DNA from: Rhizobium leguminosarum
GTDB lineage: Bacteria > Pseudomonadota > Alphaproteobacteria > Rhizobiales > Rhizobiaceae
DNA length: 64,000 nt
Direction of reading: 5' to 3'
NCBI RefSeq assembly: GCF_001652265.1
Contig: NZ_LWBS01000121.1
Span: 54,590 to 118,589 of the forward strand
The translations under genes and the position numbers were made by a program. Below, in pieces: positions 28,365-36,989 of the stretch. The first letter of the stretch is position 1. Each line of letters opens with the position of its first letter. The notes under the pieces were generated by a model. It did not search any database. It saw only the letters and a program-made list of their open reading frames with translations, and was not told the DNA's origin.

Positions 28365-29395
28365 CCAGCGACAAAGTGTTCGGCCCGAAAGCTACGCGCA
28401 CATTCGGCGAAGCCATCAAGTCTTATATGAAAGCCGGCGGCGAGACCAAGTATCTCGGGATTCAATATGGCAAACCGCCATCTGGTCTCTTTGCGCGTTT
28501 CGAAAAGAAGCCTCTCAAAGACATCCAGCAAAACGATCTCGACGAGGCGGCGCGCGCCCTTTACCCGACGGCGCTGCCGGAGACGCGCAACCGGCAATGC
28601 TACACGCCGTTCATTGCGGTCTGGAACCACGCCGTAAAGAACGGCTGGGCTGACATGCGCCTCTGGTCCCGACCGAAGAAGCCGAAGGGAACAAATGTCG
28701 TCCGCATAGCAAAGCGCCGCGCCGGTACGTTCCCGGTCGACTATGAGCATGCAGCCAAGTTCATTGCGGCCATGTCTCCTGGCCCTGCCATGCTGATGAC
28801 CACGCTGTTTTATACCGGCATGCGTCCAATCGAGATTTTTGCCCTTGAAGCACAGGAAGTGAACGTCGCTGGCCGGTGGATAACGCTGACAAAGACAAAG
28901 ACCGGCGAGCCGCGCGGCATACCGATCCACGAGTTCCTTGTGCCAATCTTTGAATCGCTGCTCAAGAGGAATTCTCTCGCAGAAGATCCGCGCCTATTCC
29001 GGACACCAAAAGGCGAGCCGTACGGCACGATTGTCACCGATATAGAAGGCAAGGGCGGCGGAGGCCTGAAGACGGCAATCGTTGGCGCCCGCAAGAGGTC
29101 CGGCATCAAGGATATCGCGCCGTACACTGGCCGCCACTCTTGCTCTACTGGACTGGTCGTCGCCGGCGTGCACCCGCACATAAAGGATCAGATACTAGGC
29201 CACGCTGCGGACGACATGAGCCGCCACTACACCAACGTGCCACAGGCGCCGTTGATCGAGGCAATCAACAAACTGCCGGTGCCAGAGCTTTGGGCTCGGT
29301 TACCGTGGCTCGATGACCCGTTGGCGTGGTCCGGCAAGTTTGCCGAGGGCATGGGTAAGCGGACTGATTTGGACAGGAAGAGGAGGGAAGGGTGA
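28226..29395 (+). CDS. int: Tyrosine-family phage integrase
   Basis: A 389-residue tyrosine recombinase. The catalytic set is R200 (TGMRPIE), a beta-hairpin lysine near 223-225 (TKTKTGE), R303/H304 (YTGRHSCST; the usual HxxR His is replaced by Tyr), H326 (LGHAADD) and the nucleophile Y335 (SRHYTNV). The N-terminal arm-binding part begins MPLKLYKRGDVWWISG. AAAGGA is upstream. attR, a tRNA-Thr 3' end, lies 296 bases beyond the stop. It inserts and excises the prophage at tRNA-Thr(GGU). Confidence 0.95.
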   Translation: MPLKLYKRGDVWWISGSHLKQSVRRTTGTSEKEVAEAILAKTIASITSDKVFGPKATRTFGEAIKSYMKAGGETKYLGIQYGKPPSGLFARFEKKPLKDIQQNDLDEAARALYPTALPETRNRQCYTPFIAVWNHAVKNGWADMRLWSRPKKPKGTNVVRIAKRRAGTFPVDYEHAAKFIAAMSPGPAMLMTTLFYTGMRPIEIFALEAQEVNVAGRWITLTKTKTGEPRGIPIHEFLVPIFESLLKRNSLAEDPRLFRTPKGEPYGTIVTDIEGKGGGGLKTAIVGARKRSGIKDIAPYTGRHSCSTGLVVAGVHPHIKDQILGHAADDMSRHYTNVPQAPLIEAINKLPVPELWARLPWLDDPLAWSGKFAEGMGKRTDLDRKRREG

Positions 29396-29565
29396 TGAAC
29401 AACGAATATACATACAGGATCGTGATCACCTTCGAGGATGGTCAGTCATCGATCATCACGGAGGATGAGGTCAACTCATTGGAGTTGAACCTAGAGCACG
29501 GTCACGACGTCGACAGCATCATAGGCGAGGTATTCCGAAAACGTGAGATCGATTCCAGAGACTGA
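29395..29565 (+). CDS. 56-aa acidic protein behind integrase
   Basis: MNNEYTYRIVITFEDGQSSI then ITEDEVNSLELNLEHGHDVD, a small acidic alpha/beta protein. ATG overlaps the integrase stop as TGATG and GGAGGGAAGGG lies upstream; a terminator follows ten bases after its stop. It is co-expressed with int; function unknown. Confidence 0.65.
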   Translation: MNNEYTYRIVITFEDGQSSIITEDEVNSLELNLEHGHDVDSIIGEVFRKREIDSRD

Positions 29566-29574
29566 CAGCAAGAA

Positions 29575-29594
29575 GCCCGCGATTGCGGGCTTTT
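29575..29594 (+). terminator. Rho-independent terminator of the int operon
   Basis: GCCCGC-GATT-GCGGGC followed by TTTTCC. It ends the rightward prophage operon just before the attachment region. Confidence 0.9.
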
Positions 29595-29613
29595 CCTTGT
29601 CTAAATCACCGAA

Positions 29614-29632
29614 TTGTACAAAACTTGTACAA
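29614..29632. promoter_or_regulatory. Two TTGTACAA palindromes (candidate integrase arm sites)
   Basis: TTGTACAA at 29614-29621 and 29625-29632, three bases apart, 60 bases from the att core. Their place in the phage arm of attR suggests integrase or Xis binding sites. Confidence 0.45.
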
Positions 29633-29690
29633 GCCAATTATGCATATAGCCACAATCCCTATGGCGTATACACTTTTATACTTCCAACAA

Positions 29691-29740
29691 TTCCCTTGGT
29701 AAGGGTGAGGTCGGTGGTTCAATCCCACTCGGCAGCACCA
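29691..29740 (+). other. attR: 50-nt 3' fragment of tRNA-Thr(GGU)
   Basis: The segment begins in the anticodon stem, has anticodon loop TTGGTAA (anticodon GGT), the T arm GGTGG-TTCAATC-CCACT and an acceptor end CGGCAGC-A-CCA. No 5' half (GCTGCCG...) precedes it: upstream is AT-rich phage DNA. It is therefore the duplicated 3' end left by integration; the whole tRNA should be at attL, outside the window. Confidence 0.9.
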
Positions 29741-30195
29741 GTTTTCTCGCTAGAAATCAAGCTGATAGCGTCGGTGACGCGGCCTCACACGCTGTGAAAC
29801 TCAGCACCAAAACACAGAACTGACGAGAACTGCACTGAAAATCCGTGCAATTCCCTGCAGTCCGTTCCTTGAACGTTCGCTTTCCTACCCAAAACTGAAG
29901 CATTCTCTCCGGCCGCCGATCGATAAACGCTCGAATCTGAGTTCGCAGCCTATCGCGCCAGGGAAGAAGACATAGCTACCGTTGGTGAGCGAGCCAAAAA
30001 ATCAAGGAATAAGCAGGCGTGTCGACCATCGCGTGATCCGCATTCATCCTTCACCATGCGAACGAAGCAGGTCGCTGTGGAGCAAGTTTCAGCGCCCAAC
30101 GATGAGGGCCTGCAGAACTTCCGCGCTGAATGTTGATGCGTTTTTCCGCCGTGAGATAATTGGAGGCAGCGGACGCGTTTTCGTCAAGCATTCCA
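29741..30195. other. Host DNA beyond attR with no recognisable gene
   Basis: About 455 bases with short open frames only, none with a good ribosome site or known domain. I see no terminator, tRNA or IS end here. A decayed gene is possible. Confidence 0.5.
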
Positions 30196-30708
30196 TCATT
30201 TTATGAAGGGGATCTTCAAAACAGTTGCAACCATCTTTATCGGCAACGTTGCGACGGCTGCGATCACCCGAGCAGCTATCCGAATATTGAGATCTATGAG
30301 AACCACTTTTGCTTGCCAAGCGTCTCTTTCCGAAAGAGCCGTCGCGTGGTCATCGCGCGCCTGATCAATCAACTCTCCAAATTGCGAACGATAAACCCTC
30401 TTTGTCAGGACACGGCTTAGAAAGCGGTGAGCAACGAATCCCGGAGGCTTGGAAACCTTCCCTCCGGTCCATCCAAAAACAATTGCGGCGATGAGAACCC
30501 CGACTAACACCACGAATGCAAGCGCGAACGGAGTTGCGACGATCCAGACTCCGATGATAGACCCGAAGAAAAACCACGGCAGAAAAGCGATCAACGCAAA
30601 AAGGATCAGGCCGAGCAAAGCTGACGCAGCCTGATCATAGGGACCATCTTCATCAATGACACGAGGCTTGATTTCTTCCGAAGTAGCCGACTTCTGCGTT
30701 TTTTCCAT
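30196..30708 (-). CDS. Two-span membrane protein, 170 aa
   Basis: Starts MEKTQKSATSEEIKPRV at ATG 30708. Two strong membrane helices cover about 32-80 (ASALLGLILFALIAFLPWFFFG and GVWIVATPFALAFVVLVGVLIAAIVFG), followed by a basic cytoplasmic domain (SRVLTKRVYRSQFGELIDQARDDHATALSERDAWQAKV) and a hydrophobic end. I do not recognise the family. The gene for a small exported protein lies ten bases upstream, so they are probably one operon. Confidence 0.65.
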   Translation of the reverse strand: MEKTQKSATSEEIKPRVIDEDGPYDQAASALLGLILFALIAFLPWFFFGSIIGVWIVATPFALAFVVLVGVLIAAIVFGWTGGKVSKPPGFVAHRFLSRVLTKRVYRSQFGELIDQARDDHATALSERDAWQAKVVLIDLNIRIAARVIAAVATLPIKMVATVLKIPFIK

Positions 30709-30718
30709 GAATAATTTT

Positions 30719-30928
30719 CTACCTGGAGCCAAGCTGCTCTAGCAAGCACCCAACAGATGAAGACAGGGGAGCCCGCAAATATTCCCGCTGCAGCCTTGGG
30801 ACGGTTTCAATGGAGAAACGAGTCAGGAGAGCGTCGTCAGCATACACCTCCGCCCCGCGGGCGAGAGCCGGTATTGCCAGCGCCCCGCAGAGAAAAACAG
30901 CCTGGATCAGATTTCGACCTAAACCCAT
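30719..30928 (-). CDS. Small exported protein, 69 aa
   Basis: MGLGRNLIQAVFLCGALAIPALARG is a typical signal peptide; the mature part is about 45 residues (AEVYADDALLTRFSIETV, then one cysteine). The start at 30928 fits the signal peptide better than longer frames to 30994. It precedes the membrane-protein gene. Function unknown. Confidence 0.55.
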   Translation of the reverse strand: MGLGRNLIQAVFLCGALAIPALARGAEVYADDALLTRFSIETVPRLQREYLRAPLSSSVGCLLEQLGSR

Positions 30929-31233
30929 GTTGAGCTCTCGCTTGCGGAACATGGTAGCGATGAGACCGCGCCAGCGGCACAGGACTGGATGCACCTTCCA
31001 AAAATTCCCTTCTCCTTGTGCGTCATGGTTGCAAATAGCAACGAAATTTTAGTCCTCGCCGGCCCGATCGCTTCGTGAATCTCACAAGCAGACAATTCGC
31101 CTAATCAGCCGCAATGCATTCCACCATTGCTGACGGCAAAAATCACGCTAGAGTATTAACTATCGCAAAGTCTCCCCGGAGGAACTGGGAGATGCTGCGC
31201 TTCGTTTCTGTCGAAAATCGTGGAGGAGCGTCG

Positions 31234-31476
31234 ATGGCAACTGAAAGATGGAACAGCCCGGTCAAGGTTGGATTCGAAGATACCGATGCGCGAACGGTCA
31301 ATGGTCCGTTCGATGCGCTGAAGTGCCTGGCTGATCTGTGGCCGAGTGTGCGCGGGCTTCGTTACATCAAGGCGCGCAGCACCTGCCGGGCAGCGCTCGA
31401 TGGGCGCAAGAGCGTGGAAGAAGCAAGAGCCGAGTTCCTGGCGGCGGCCGAAGAGGCGAAGCTGAAGCTGCATTAG
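31234..31476 (+). CDS. DUF982 domain protein
   Basis: An 80-residue protein starting MATERWNSPVKVGFED behind GGAGGAG. WNSPVKV, then FDALKCLADLWPSVRGLRYIKARSTCRAALDGRKSVEEARAEFLAAAEEA matches DUF982, a family largely confined to Rhizobiales and present in many copies per genome. Function is unknown; members are small cytoplasmic proteins. Its presence supports a rhizobial host. Confidence 0.85.
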   Translation: MATERWNSPVKVGFEDTDARTVNGPFDALKCLADLWPSVRGLRYIKARSTCRAALDGRKSVEEARAEFLAAAEEAKLKLH

Positions 31477-31714
31477 CAGTTCGGCAAGGAATTTCGGGCG
31501 ATTTTCGCCTTCTGGGCGCGCAAGCGTGCCGGAACGGGGCAATGCTTTAATTTTGGTTTAACCCTGCAACAAGTGCGTGCCGGGTTTCGGTGCAAAGGGC
31601 GTTGCGCCTGGCATAGCTGCATCAATAGAAGACGACCAGCCATCATGATGATGGTTAGAGGCTCGTCACCTCTGCGGAAACGCAGGCGAGCCTCGTCCGA
31701 GCAAAGCGGACGCC

Positions 31715-31978
31715 TCAGCAGTCTGTGCCGCCCTCACTCTCCACTTCGATATAACCGACACCGATGATCGTGCCATCCGCCGCGCGGATGAAGGACGGCA
31801 AATACTGAGGCTCTGCCGGCGTGCAGGCGACGGTCCCGGTATATTCGTTGAGGGCGATTTGGTCCTTCGGCAAAGCGGAATAATTCGTGCCGGTTTCCAG
31901 CGAGGCATTGGCGGAGCCGGCAAAGACACCGCAACCCAGTATCAAGGTCGTTGCCCAGAGGCGAGGAAGCAACTGCAT
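31715..31978 (-). CDS. Small exported protein, 87 aa
   Basis: The signal peptide MQLLPRLWATTLILGCGVFAGSANA is followed by a mature part of about 62 residues with two cysteines (TVACTP and GTDC end) that may pair. The mature sequence (ALNEYTGTVACTPAEPQYLPSFIRAADGTIIGVGYIEVES) looks like a small beta protein. Not recognised. It is a single gene with gaps of about 240 and 385 bases on either side. Confidence 0.6.
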   Translation of the reverse strand: MQLLPRLWATTLILGCGVFAGSANASLETGTNYSALPKDQIALNEYTGTVACTPAEPQYLPSFIRAADGTIIGVGYIEVESEGGTDC

Positions 31979-32103
31979 GAGAGTCTCCAGCGTTTAGGTC
32001 CGGCCTTTCAACACGCGAGCGAGCATTTTGGTTCCCTTCATGCATCGCAAAGACATGCGCGCGAGCCGGCGCAGCGTTTCCTTCGCCGGCCTTTTATTTG
32101 ATA

Positions 32104-32149
32104 CATGTCGTTATCCCAAAACCGCTGCACAGTTTTAGGCGAGATGCAT
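32104..32149. repeat. Rhizobial short intergenic palindrome
   Basis: CATGTCGTTATCCCAAAACC to TTTTAGGCGAGATGCAT: an imperfect inverted repeat around a GCTGCACA centre. It is of the same type as the element at 59000 (CCGAAAACC-GCTCACAC-TTTTCGG). Such elements are common between rhizobial genes. Confidence 0.6.
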
Positions 32150-32363
32150 CAGCGTCGCAGCAGGCGGCTGCGCACATAGCCTCGGCCGACGACGCTCTCG
32201 GCAATCTCGATCGCCCGCTCGACATCACTCCGCCGGCACACGAAACCTTCGAGAATGAACCGAGGGCCTGGCCCCCAAAGTCGTGGACCTTGACGCTCGG
32301 AGGCGCCCTCCGGCGGAGCCGGCCGAACGGCCAGGCGGCAATGGCGCCGCCCGGCCTGATCCT

Positions 32364-32900
32364 CTATTGGCTTGGGGCGGCCGTCGGATCGCATGACACC
32401 TTCGGATTCATGTCGGCGAAAGTACCGGTCGGGTTGCCCTTCCAGGCCCAGACATGCAGTTCATAAAATTCACCCAGGCCGTAGCGGTTGGGCGCGCTGT
32501 TGAAATTGAACAGATGTCCGTCCAGCGCGGCCGGCCCCTTCGAGGTAATGTATTCGACCGCTAGCAGCTTGAGCGTGCCGTCGGCCATCGGCTCGTACAT
32601 GACGGCTTCGGGGCGAGCCAGATCGATCTTGTCGTCCTTCAGATACTGGCCATTGACATAGTGGATGCCCATGGCCCCGCCGGTGATGCCGCTGGCGCAG
32701 GGGATGGGCGCATAGCCCTCCGATGTGGCAGCCTTGACGTCAAGAAAACGGCTGTTCGCAGCCCGAACCTTGTCGGCCAGCGGATTGGGACCGGTTTCAG
32801 GCGCGGCGGCCTCCTGATGCGCCTGTGCGAATGTGGCGCAGGCGGACAGCACGGCCGCGGCCATGAGAAGCCTGGTGTAAAAGTTGATTATCATATTCAT
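32364..32900 (-). CDS. Exported hypothetical protein, 178 aa
   Basis: Signal peptide MNMIINFYTRLLMAAAVLSACATFAQA, then LADKVRAANSRFLDVKAATSEGYAPIPCASGITGGAMGIHYVNGQYL, PEAVMYEPMADGTLKLLAVEYI and FYELHVWAWKGNPTGTFADMNPKVSC. It belongs to a family of exported bacterial proteins of unknown role with a conserved GAMGIH and a histidine near HVW. Two cysteines may form a disulfide. Periplasmic location is inferred. Confidence 0.7.
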   Translation of the reverse strand: MNMIINFYTRLLMAAAVLSACATFAQAHQEAAAPETGPNPLADKVRAANSRFLDVKAATSEGYAPIPCASGITGGAMGIHYVNGQYLKDDKIDLARPEAVMYEPMADGTLKLLAVEYITSKGPAALDGHLFNFNSAPNRYGLGEFYELHVWAWKGNPTGTFADMNPKVSCDPTAAPSQ

Positions 32901-33021
32901 TCCATTCTTCTTGAGAAAGCACAGCGGGCCGGCCGTCGAAAATAGAGAGGCCCGATAGGCAAGCGCTGTGACTGTTGTTGCTTGGTGATCCCGAATTCGA
33001 GGCTACGAGTGCCGGGAAGAA

Positions 33022-33348
33022 TCACCCCTTCGGCAGATAGGAAATCGTTCCAGCCAGATCGGTGTTGTCGATCAACTGGAAACGGCTGTCGCTGCCGCCC
33101 TGACGGGCCGACACGAAGGGAGCGTAGGCGGGATCGTTGGTGAAGGCGCGCGCCGCCACCTCTGACGGGAACTCCATCAGGGCGATCAGGGTTGTGTCGA
33201 GCGGCTTGCCTTCAAGCGTTTTCACGTTGCCGCTGCGCGACAGATATCTGCCTCCGTGCTTGTGAACGAGGTCGTGGACCGAAGCGGCGTAGGCCGGCAT
33301 CCACTGTGGGTCCTTCACCTTGATGTCTGCAATGACGTAAACGGTCAT
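33022..33348 (-). CDS. DUF1330 family protein
   Basis: A 108-residue protein with MTVYVIADIKVKDPQWMPAY at the start and GGRYLSRSGNVKTLEGKPLDTTLIALMEFPSEVAARAFTNDPAY, matching DUF1330 (dimeric alpha+beta barrel, function unknown). It is divergent from an HxlR regulator with a palindromic operator between them, so it is the likely target gene of that regulator. Confidence 0.82.
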   Translation of the reverse strand: MTVYVIADIKVKDPQWMPAYAASVHDLVHKHGGRYLSRSGNVKTLEGKPLDTTLIALMEFPSEVAARAFTNDPAYAPFVSARQGGSDSRFQLIDNTDLAGTISYLPKG

Positions 33349-33437
33349 GGGTTATGTCTCCTGGTTGCCGCGCACGGGCCATCCCGTGCACCGGACAAAG
33401 GGCTCGCATGGTAAGGCCCGCGTCAGCCAGTCCGCGA

Positions 33438-33466
33438 ACTGTACTGGGCCGGTACAGTTTCTGTAC
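33438..33466. promoter_or_regulatory. Palindromic operator between DUF1330 and HxlR genes
   Basis: ACTGTAC-TGGGCCG-GTACAGT is a perfect 7+7 inverted repeat at 33438-33458, followed by a further CTGTAC. It lies in the divergent promoter region and is the probable HxlR binding site. Confidence 0.65.
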
Positions 33467-33526
33467 TCGCCGCACCGCAGGCGAAGGCCTATGGTTTCCG
33501 AGAGGTTGGAAGGAGAGGCTAAAATC

Positions 33527-34219
33527 ATGACTCAGCACGGATACAAACAGTTCTGCCCGCTATCGATGGCCGCCGAGGTGCTGTGCACCCGCTGGACGAT
33601 GGTGTTGATGCGCGAATTGGTGGCGGGGTCGACCCGTTTCAACGATCTGCGCCGCGGCGTGCCAAAAATGTCGCCGACCCTTCTGTCGCAACGGCTCAAG
33701 GAGCTGGAGCTGGCGGGGATCGTCGTGCGCAAGGAGATCCAGGGCGAGAAAGGCATCTTCGAATACCAGCTGACGGAAGCGGGCCGTGATTTGCGCCCCG
33801 TCGTCGAAGCGATGGGCTTCTGGGGACAGAAATGGGTCGAATCCCGGCTGTCCCTGAAGAATCTCGATCCGTCGCTCCTGATGTGGGACATGCGGCGCAA
33901 TTTGAACCCCTCCCCGCTACCCGAGGGCAGAACGGTGATACAATTTCTGTATCAGGACCTGCCGGCGTCCAAACGGTCGTGGTGGCTGATCGTCGAAAAG
34001 CATGGTGAGGTCGATCTGTGCTGGTACGATCCGGGGTTCGACGTTGACCTCTATGTTTCGACCGACCTGCACACGATGACCGAAATCTGGATGGGGCTGA
34101 TCACGGTCGAGAAGGCCGGAGCGAAGGTCGCCTTGACCGGCGAGCATGATATCGCAAGGAAAATGCAGACATGGCTGGGGCTCAGCCCCTTTGCGATCGA
34201 ACCGAAGCGCGCGGCCTAG
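33527..34219 (+). CDS. HxlR-family transcriptional regulator
   Basis: A 230-residue protein. CPLSMAAEVLCTRWTMVLMRELVAGSTRFNDLRRGVPKMSPTLLSQRLKELELAGIVVRKE is the HxlR winged helix. The conserved N-terminal Cys (C10 in QFCPLS) can sense oxidants or aldehydes in this family. The C-terminal half is longer than in minimal members and may bind a ligand. The start at 33527 is chosen because the frame upstream runs through the operator. Divergent to DUF1330. Confidence 0.85.
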   Translation: MTQHGYKQFCPLSMAAEVLCTRWTMVLMRELVAGSTRFNDLRRGVPKMSPTLLSQRLKELELAGIVVRKEIQGEKGIFEYQLTEAGRDLRPVVEAMGFWGQKWVESRLSLKNLDPSLLMWDMRRNLNPSPLPEGRTVIQFLYQDLPASKRSWWLIVEKHGEVDLCWYDPGFDVDLYVSTDLHTMTEIWMGLITVEKAGAKVALTGEHDIARKMQTWLGLSPFAIEPKRAA

Positions 34220-34546
34220 CAGAGGCGAGTGCTCCCCTGCCCGAAAGTGGCTGCAGGTCTCCGGCCTCAATCCCGGCCAGATCGAGGCAGACCGCGGATT
34301 ACATCATGCGCATGCGTAATCCGACCACAACGTCATCTTCGCCAGCGCTTGGAAAGACTAACCTGGGCGGGCTCCAGTACCGCTTCCTGCGAGCCGACAG
34401 CCTCCCAACGCTGGCGACTGGCGTCTGCGTCGATCATCCAAAACACTTACGCCCGTTCGATCCTTTGAAGAATCCCCCAAAGCCGAGTCACTCTGACGCA
34501 CGCGATTCAATAATTGTTTCGGAGCATCCTAAAAAGGATGACGACG

Positions 34547-34813
34547 ATGAAAGCGCTTCTGCCCGCCTTGTTCGCCGGGGCATTGCTAGCCGGCTGCTCC
34601 TCGGCCGATACGCCGGCGCTGGAACCCATTCCCGGCAGCATTACCTATGGCGGGCAGCCGCGAACGAAGCTCACCAAATCGCCGGTCGGCAGCGCCGTCT
34701 ACAACCAGTTCTACAACGGGACGGGCCAGCGTGTGGAGGAAACCTATATTCTTCAGCCGGACCGCAGCCTGAAGCTGGTGCGGCGCGAGATCGGCCCGGA
34801 TTTCCCCGACTGA
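34547..34813 (+). CDS. Small lipoprotein, 88 aa
   Basis: MKALLPALFAGALLAGCSSA is a lipoprotein signal with lipobox LAGC; the mature part has about 70 residues (TYGGQPRTKLTKSPVGSAVYNQFYNGTGQRVEETYILQPDRSLKLVRRE). AAAGGATG lies before ATG 34547; ATG 34538 lacks a usable site. Function unknown; envelope location inferred. Confidence 0.7.
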   Translation: MKALLPALFAGALLAGCSSADTPALEPIPGSITYGGQPRTKLTKSPVGSAVYNQFYNGTGQRVEETYILQPDRSLKLVRREIGPDFPD

Positions 34814-34920
34814 GATGTTGCTCGCGCGCCAGATCGCTTGACAGAGGCGACAATCGCGAACATTCAAGGAACATCTAATCTTTCCCCAGTGATTCTGCGG
34901 GAGCCCAACCGGACGGCTGG

Positions 34921-36978
34921 ATGTATCTCGAAAAGCTCAATCCGCAGCAGCGCATGGCCGTCGAACACGGCACGCTCATCGACGGAAACCATATTGCCGG
35001 GCCGCTGCTGGTCATTGCCGGCGCCGGCTCCGGCAAGACGAATACCTTGGCGCATCGCGTCGCCCATCTGATCGTCAAAGGCGCCGATCCCCGCCGCATC
35101 CTGCTGATGACCTTCTCGCGCCGGGCAGCCGCCGAGATGGCGCGACGCGTCGAGCGCATCTGCCGCGATGTGCTTGGTGCAAATGCCGGCGTCATGGCGG
35201 ATGCGCTTTCCTGGTCCGGCACCTTCCACGGCATCGGCGCGCGGCTGTTGCGCGATTATGCGGAGCAGATCGGTCTCGGTCCTGGGTTTACCATCCACGA
35301 CCGCGAAGACAGCGCCGATCTGATGAACCTGATCCGGCACGACCTCGGCTTCTCGAAGACGGAAAGCCGCTTTCCCACAAAGGGCACCTGTCTTGCCATC
35401 TATTCCAGGGCGGTGAATTCGGAAACCGCGCTCGACCACGTGCTGCGCGATGCCTTTCCCTGGTGCGCGGCGTGGGAGAAACAGCTGCGCGAACTTTTCG
35501 CCTGTTATGTCGAGGCCAAGCAGAGCCAGAACGTACTCGATTACGACGATCTGCTGCTCTACTGGGCGCAGATGGTTGGCGAGACTGTCATTGCCGAGGA
35601 CATCGGCAGCCGCTTCGACCATGTGCTGGTCGACGAATATCAGGATACCAACCGGTTGCAGGCCTCGATCCTGCTGGCGCTGAAGCCCCAAGGCCAGGGG
35701 CTGACCGTCGTCGGCGACGATGCGCAGTCGATCTATTCCTTCCGTGCCGCGACGGTGCGCAATATCCTCGATTTTCCCGCCGCCTTCAGCCCAGCGGCCG
35801 ATATCGTCACGCTCGACCGCAACTACCGCTCGACGCAGCCGATCCTCGCCGCCGCCAACGCCGTCATCGATCTCGCCTCGGAGCGCTTCACCAAGAACCT
35901 CTGGACCGAGCGGCAATCGTCCGAGCGGCCCCGCCTCGTCACGGTGCGGGACGAGGCCGAGCAGGCGCGCTACATCACCGACATGGTGCTCGACAACCGC
36001 GAGGAAGGCGTGACACTTAAGCAGCAAGCCGTGCTCTTCCGCGCCTCGCATCATAGCGGGCCGCTGGAGGTCGAGTTGACCCGGCGCAACATTCCCTTCG
36101 TCAAATTCGGCGGGCTGAAGTTTCTCGACAGCGCGCATGTGAAGGACTTGCTTGCCGTCCTTCGCTTCGCGCAGAACCCGCGCGACCGGGTGGCGGGCTT
36201 CCGGCTGATGCAGATCCTGCCGGGCGTCGGGCCGTCGACGGCGCAAAAGGCGCTCGACCTGATGGCCGAGGATGCCAGCCCGATTTCTGCTCTTGCCGCC
36301 ATGCCGGCACCGCCGCGCTCCGGCGAGGACTGGACGACTTTCGTTTCGATGCTGCAGGAGCTGAAGACCGGCAAGGCCGGCTGGCCGGCGGAAATCGGCC
36401 TGGCGCGACAATGGTACGCGCCGCATCTGGAACGGCTTCATGAGGACGCGACGACGCGGCAGGCCGATCTGCTGCAGCTCGAGCAGATCGGCGGCGGTTA
36501 TGCCTCGCGCGAGCGATTTCTGACCGAACTCACCCTCGATCCGCCGGATGCGACTAGCGACCAGGCGGGCGTGCCGCTTCTCGACGAGGACTACCTCATC
36601 CTTTCCACAATCCATTCCGCCAAGGGCCAGGAATGGACGAAGGTATTCATGCTGAACGTCGTCGACGGATGCATACCGAGCGATCTCGCCGTCGGCACCA
36701 CCGCCGAAATCGAGGAGGAACGCCGGCTGCTCTATGTCGCGATGACGCGCGCCAGGGATGGTCTCGACCTCGTCGTGCCACAGCGCTTCTTCACCTATGG
36801 GCAGAACTCACAGGGCGACCGGCACGTCTATGCCTCGCGCAGCCGCTTCATTCCCGCGACCCTGCTGCAGTTCTTCGAGGCCTGCAGCTGGCCGCAGGGA
36901 AAATCGGAGGCCGCGCAAGCGCAGGCGCGGCAGGTGCGCATCGATGTCGGCGCCCGCATGCGCGGCATGTGGCGATAG
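34921..36978 (+). CDS. UvrD/Rep-family SF1 helicase
   Basis: A 685-residue 3'-5' helicase. Motif Ia follows Walker A AGAGSGKTNTL (about 34-44) and MTFSRRAAAEMARR; motif II is VLVDEYQDTNRLQ (about 235-247); motif III GDDAQSIYSFRAA; motif V/VI STIHSAKGQEW and LLYVAMTRARD near the C-terminus. It is a little shorter than UvrD and lacks a clear C-terminal Tudor region, so it is an accessory UvrD-like helicase rather than UvrD proper. It ends 11 bases from the convergent CoA-hydrolase gene. Confidence 0.92.
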   Translation: MYLEKLNPQQRMAVEHGTLIDGNHIAGPLLVIAGAGSGKTNTLAHRVAHLIVKGADPRRILLMTFSRRAAAEMARRVERICRDVLGANAGVMADALSWSGTFHGIGARLLRDYAEQIGLGPGFTIHDREDSADLMNLIRHDLGFSKTESRFPTKGTCLAIYSRAVNSETALDHVLRDAFPWCAAWEKQLRELFACYVEAKQSQNVLDYDDLLLYWAQMVGETVIAEDIGSRFDHVLVDEYQDTNRLQASILLALKPQGQGLTVVGDDAQSIYSFRAATVRNILDFPAAFSPAADIVTLDRNYRSTQPILAAANAVIDLASERFTKNLWTERQSSERPRLVTVRDEAEQARYITDMVLDNREEGVTLKQQAVLFRASHHSGPLEVELTRRNIPFVKFGGLKFLDSAHVKDLLAVLRFAQNPRDRVAGFRLMQILPGVGPSTAQKALDLMAEDASPISALAAMPAPPRSGEDWTTFVSMLQELKTGKAGWPAEIGLARQWYAPHLERLHEDATTRQADLLQLEQIGGGYASRERFLTELTLDPPDATSDQAGVPLLDEDYLILSTIHSAKGQEWTKVFMLNVVDGCIPSDLAVGTTAEIEEERRLLYVAMTRARDGLDLVVPQRFFTYGQNSQGDRHVYASRSRFIPATLLQFFEACSWPQGKSEAAQAQARQVRIDVGARMRGMWR

Positions 36979-36989
36979 GTCAGATGGGT

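Larger units (their letters stand above)
1..29740. mobile_element. Prophage (right part; left end outside window)
   Basis: Everything from the left edge to the tRNA-Thr fragment reads as one prophage. It holds replication, recombination and methylation genes on the minus strand, two repressors, then an excisionase-like gene, an integrase and an attachment site. Coding is compact with stop/start overlaps, TTG and GTG starts are common, and many genes share one leader motif. No capsid, terminase, tail or lysis genes are visible, so the late genes and attL must lie left of base 1. That the element is complete and inducible is inference. Confidence 0.93.

Noticed and set aside
29691..29740. Complete tRNA-Thr gene
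   Set aside because: Only the 3' 50 nt are present; the 5' acceptor strand and D arm are missing, so it is an attachment-site fragment.
29982..30206. Small plus-strand frame beyond attR
   Set aside because: No ribosome site, no recognisable domain, ends inside the antisense of a membrane-protein gene.
32149..32394. Minus-strand 81-codon frame (FILEGFVCRRSDVERAIEIAESV)
   Set aside because: The end looks protein-like, but it overlaps the exported-protein gene, lacks a ribosome site and starts inside another gene. It may be a remnant.
34864..36615. Minus-strand open frame of 583 codons
   Set aside because: Antisense shadow of the UvrD-family helicase; no recognisable motifs.
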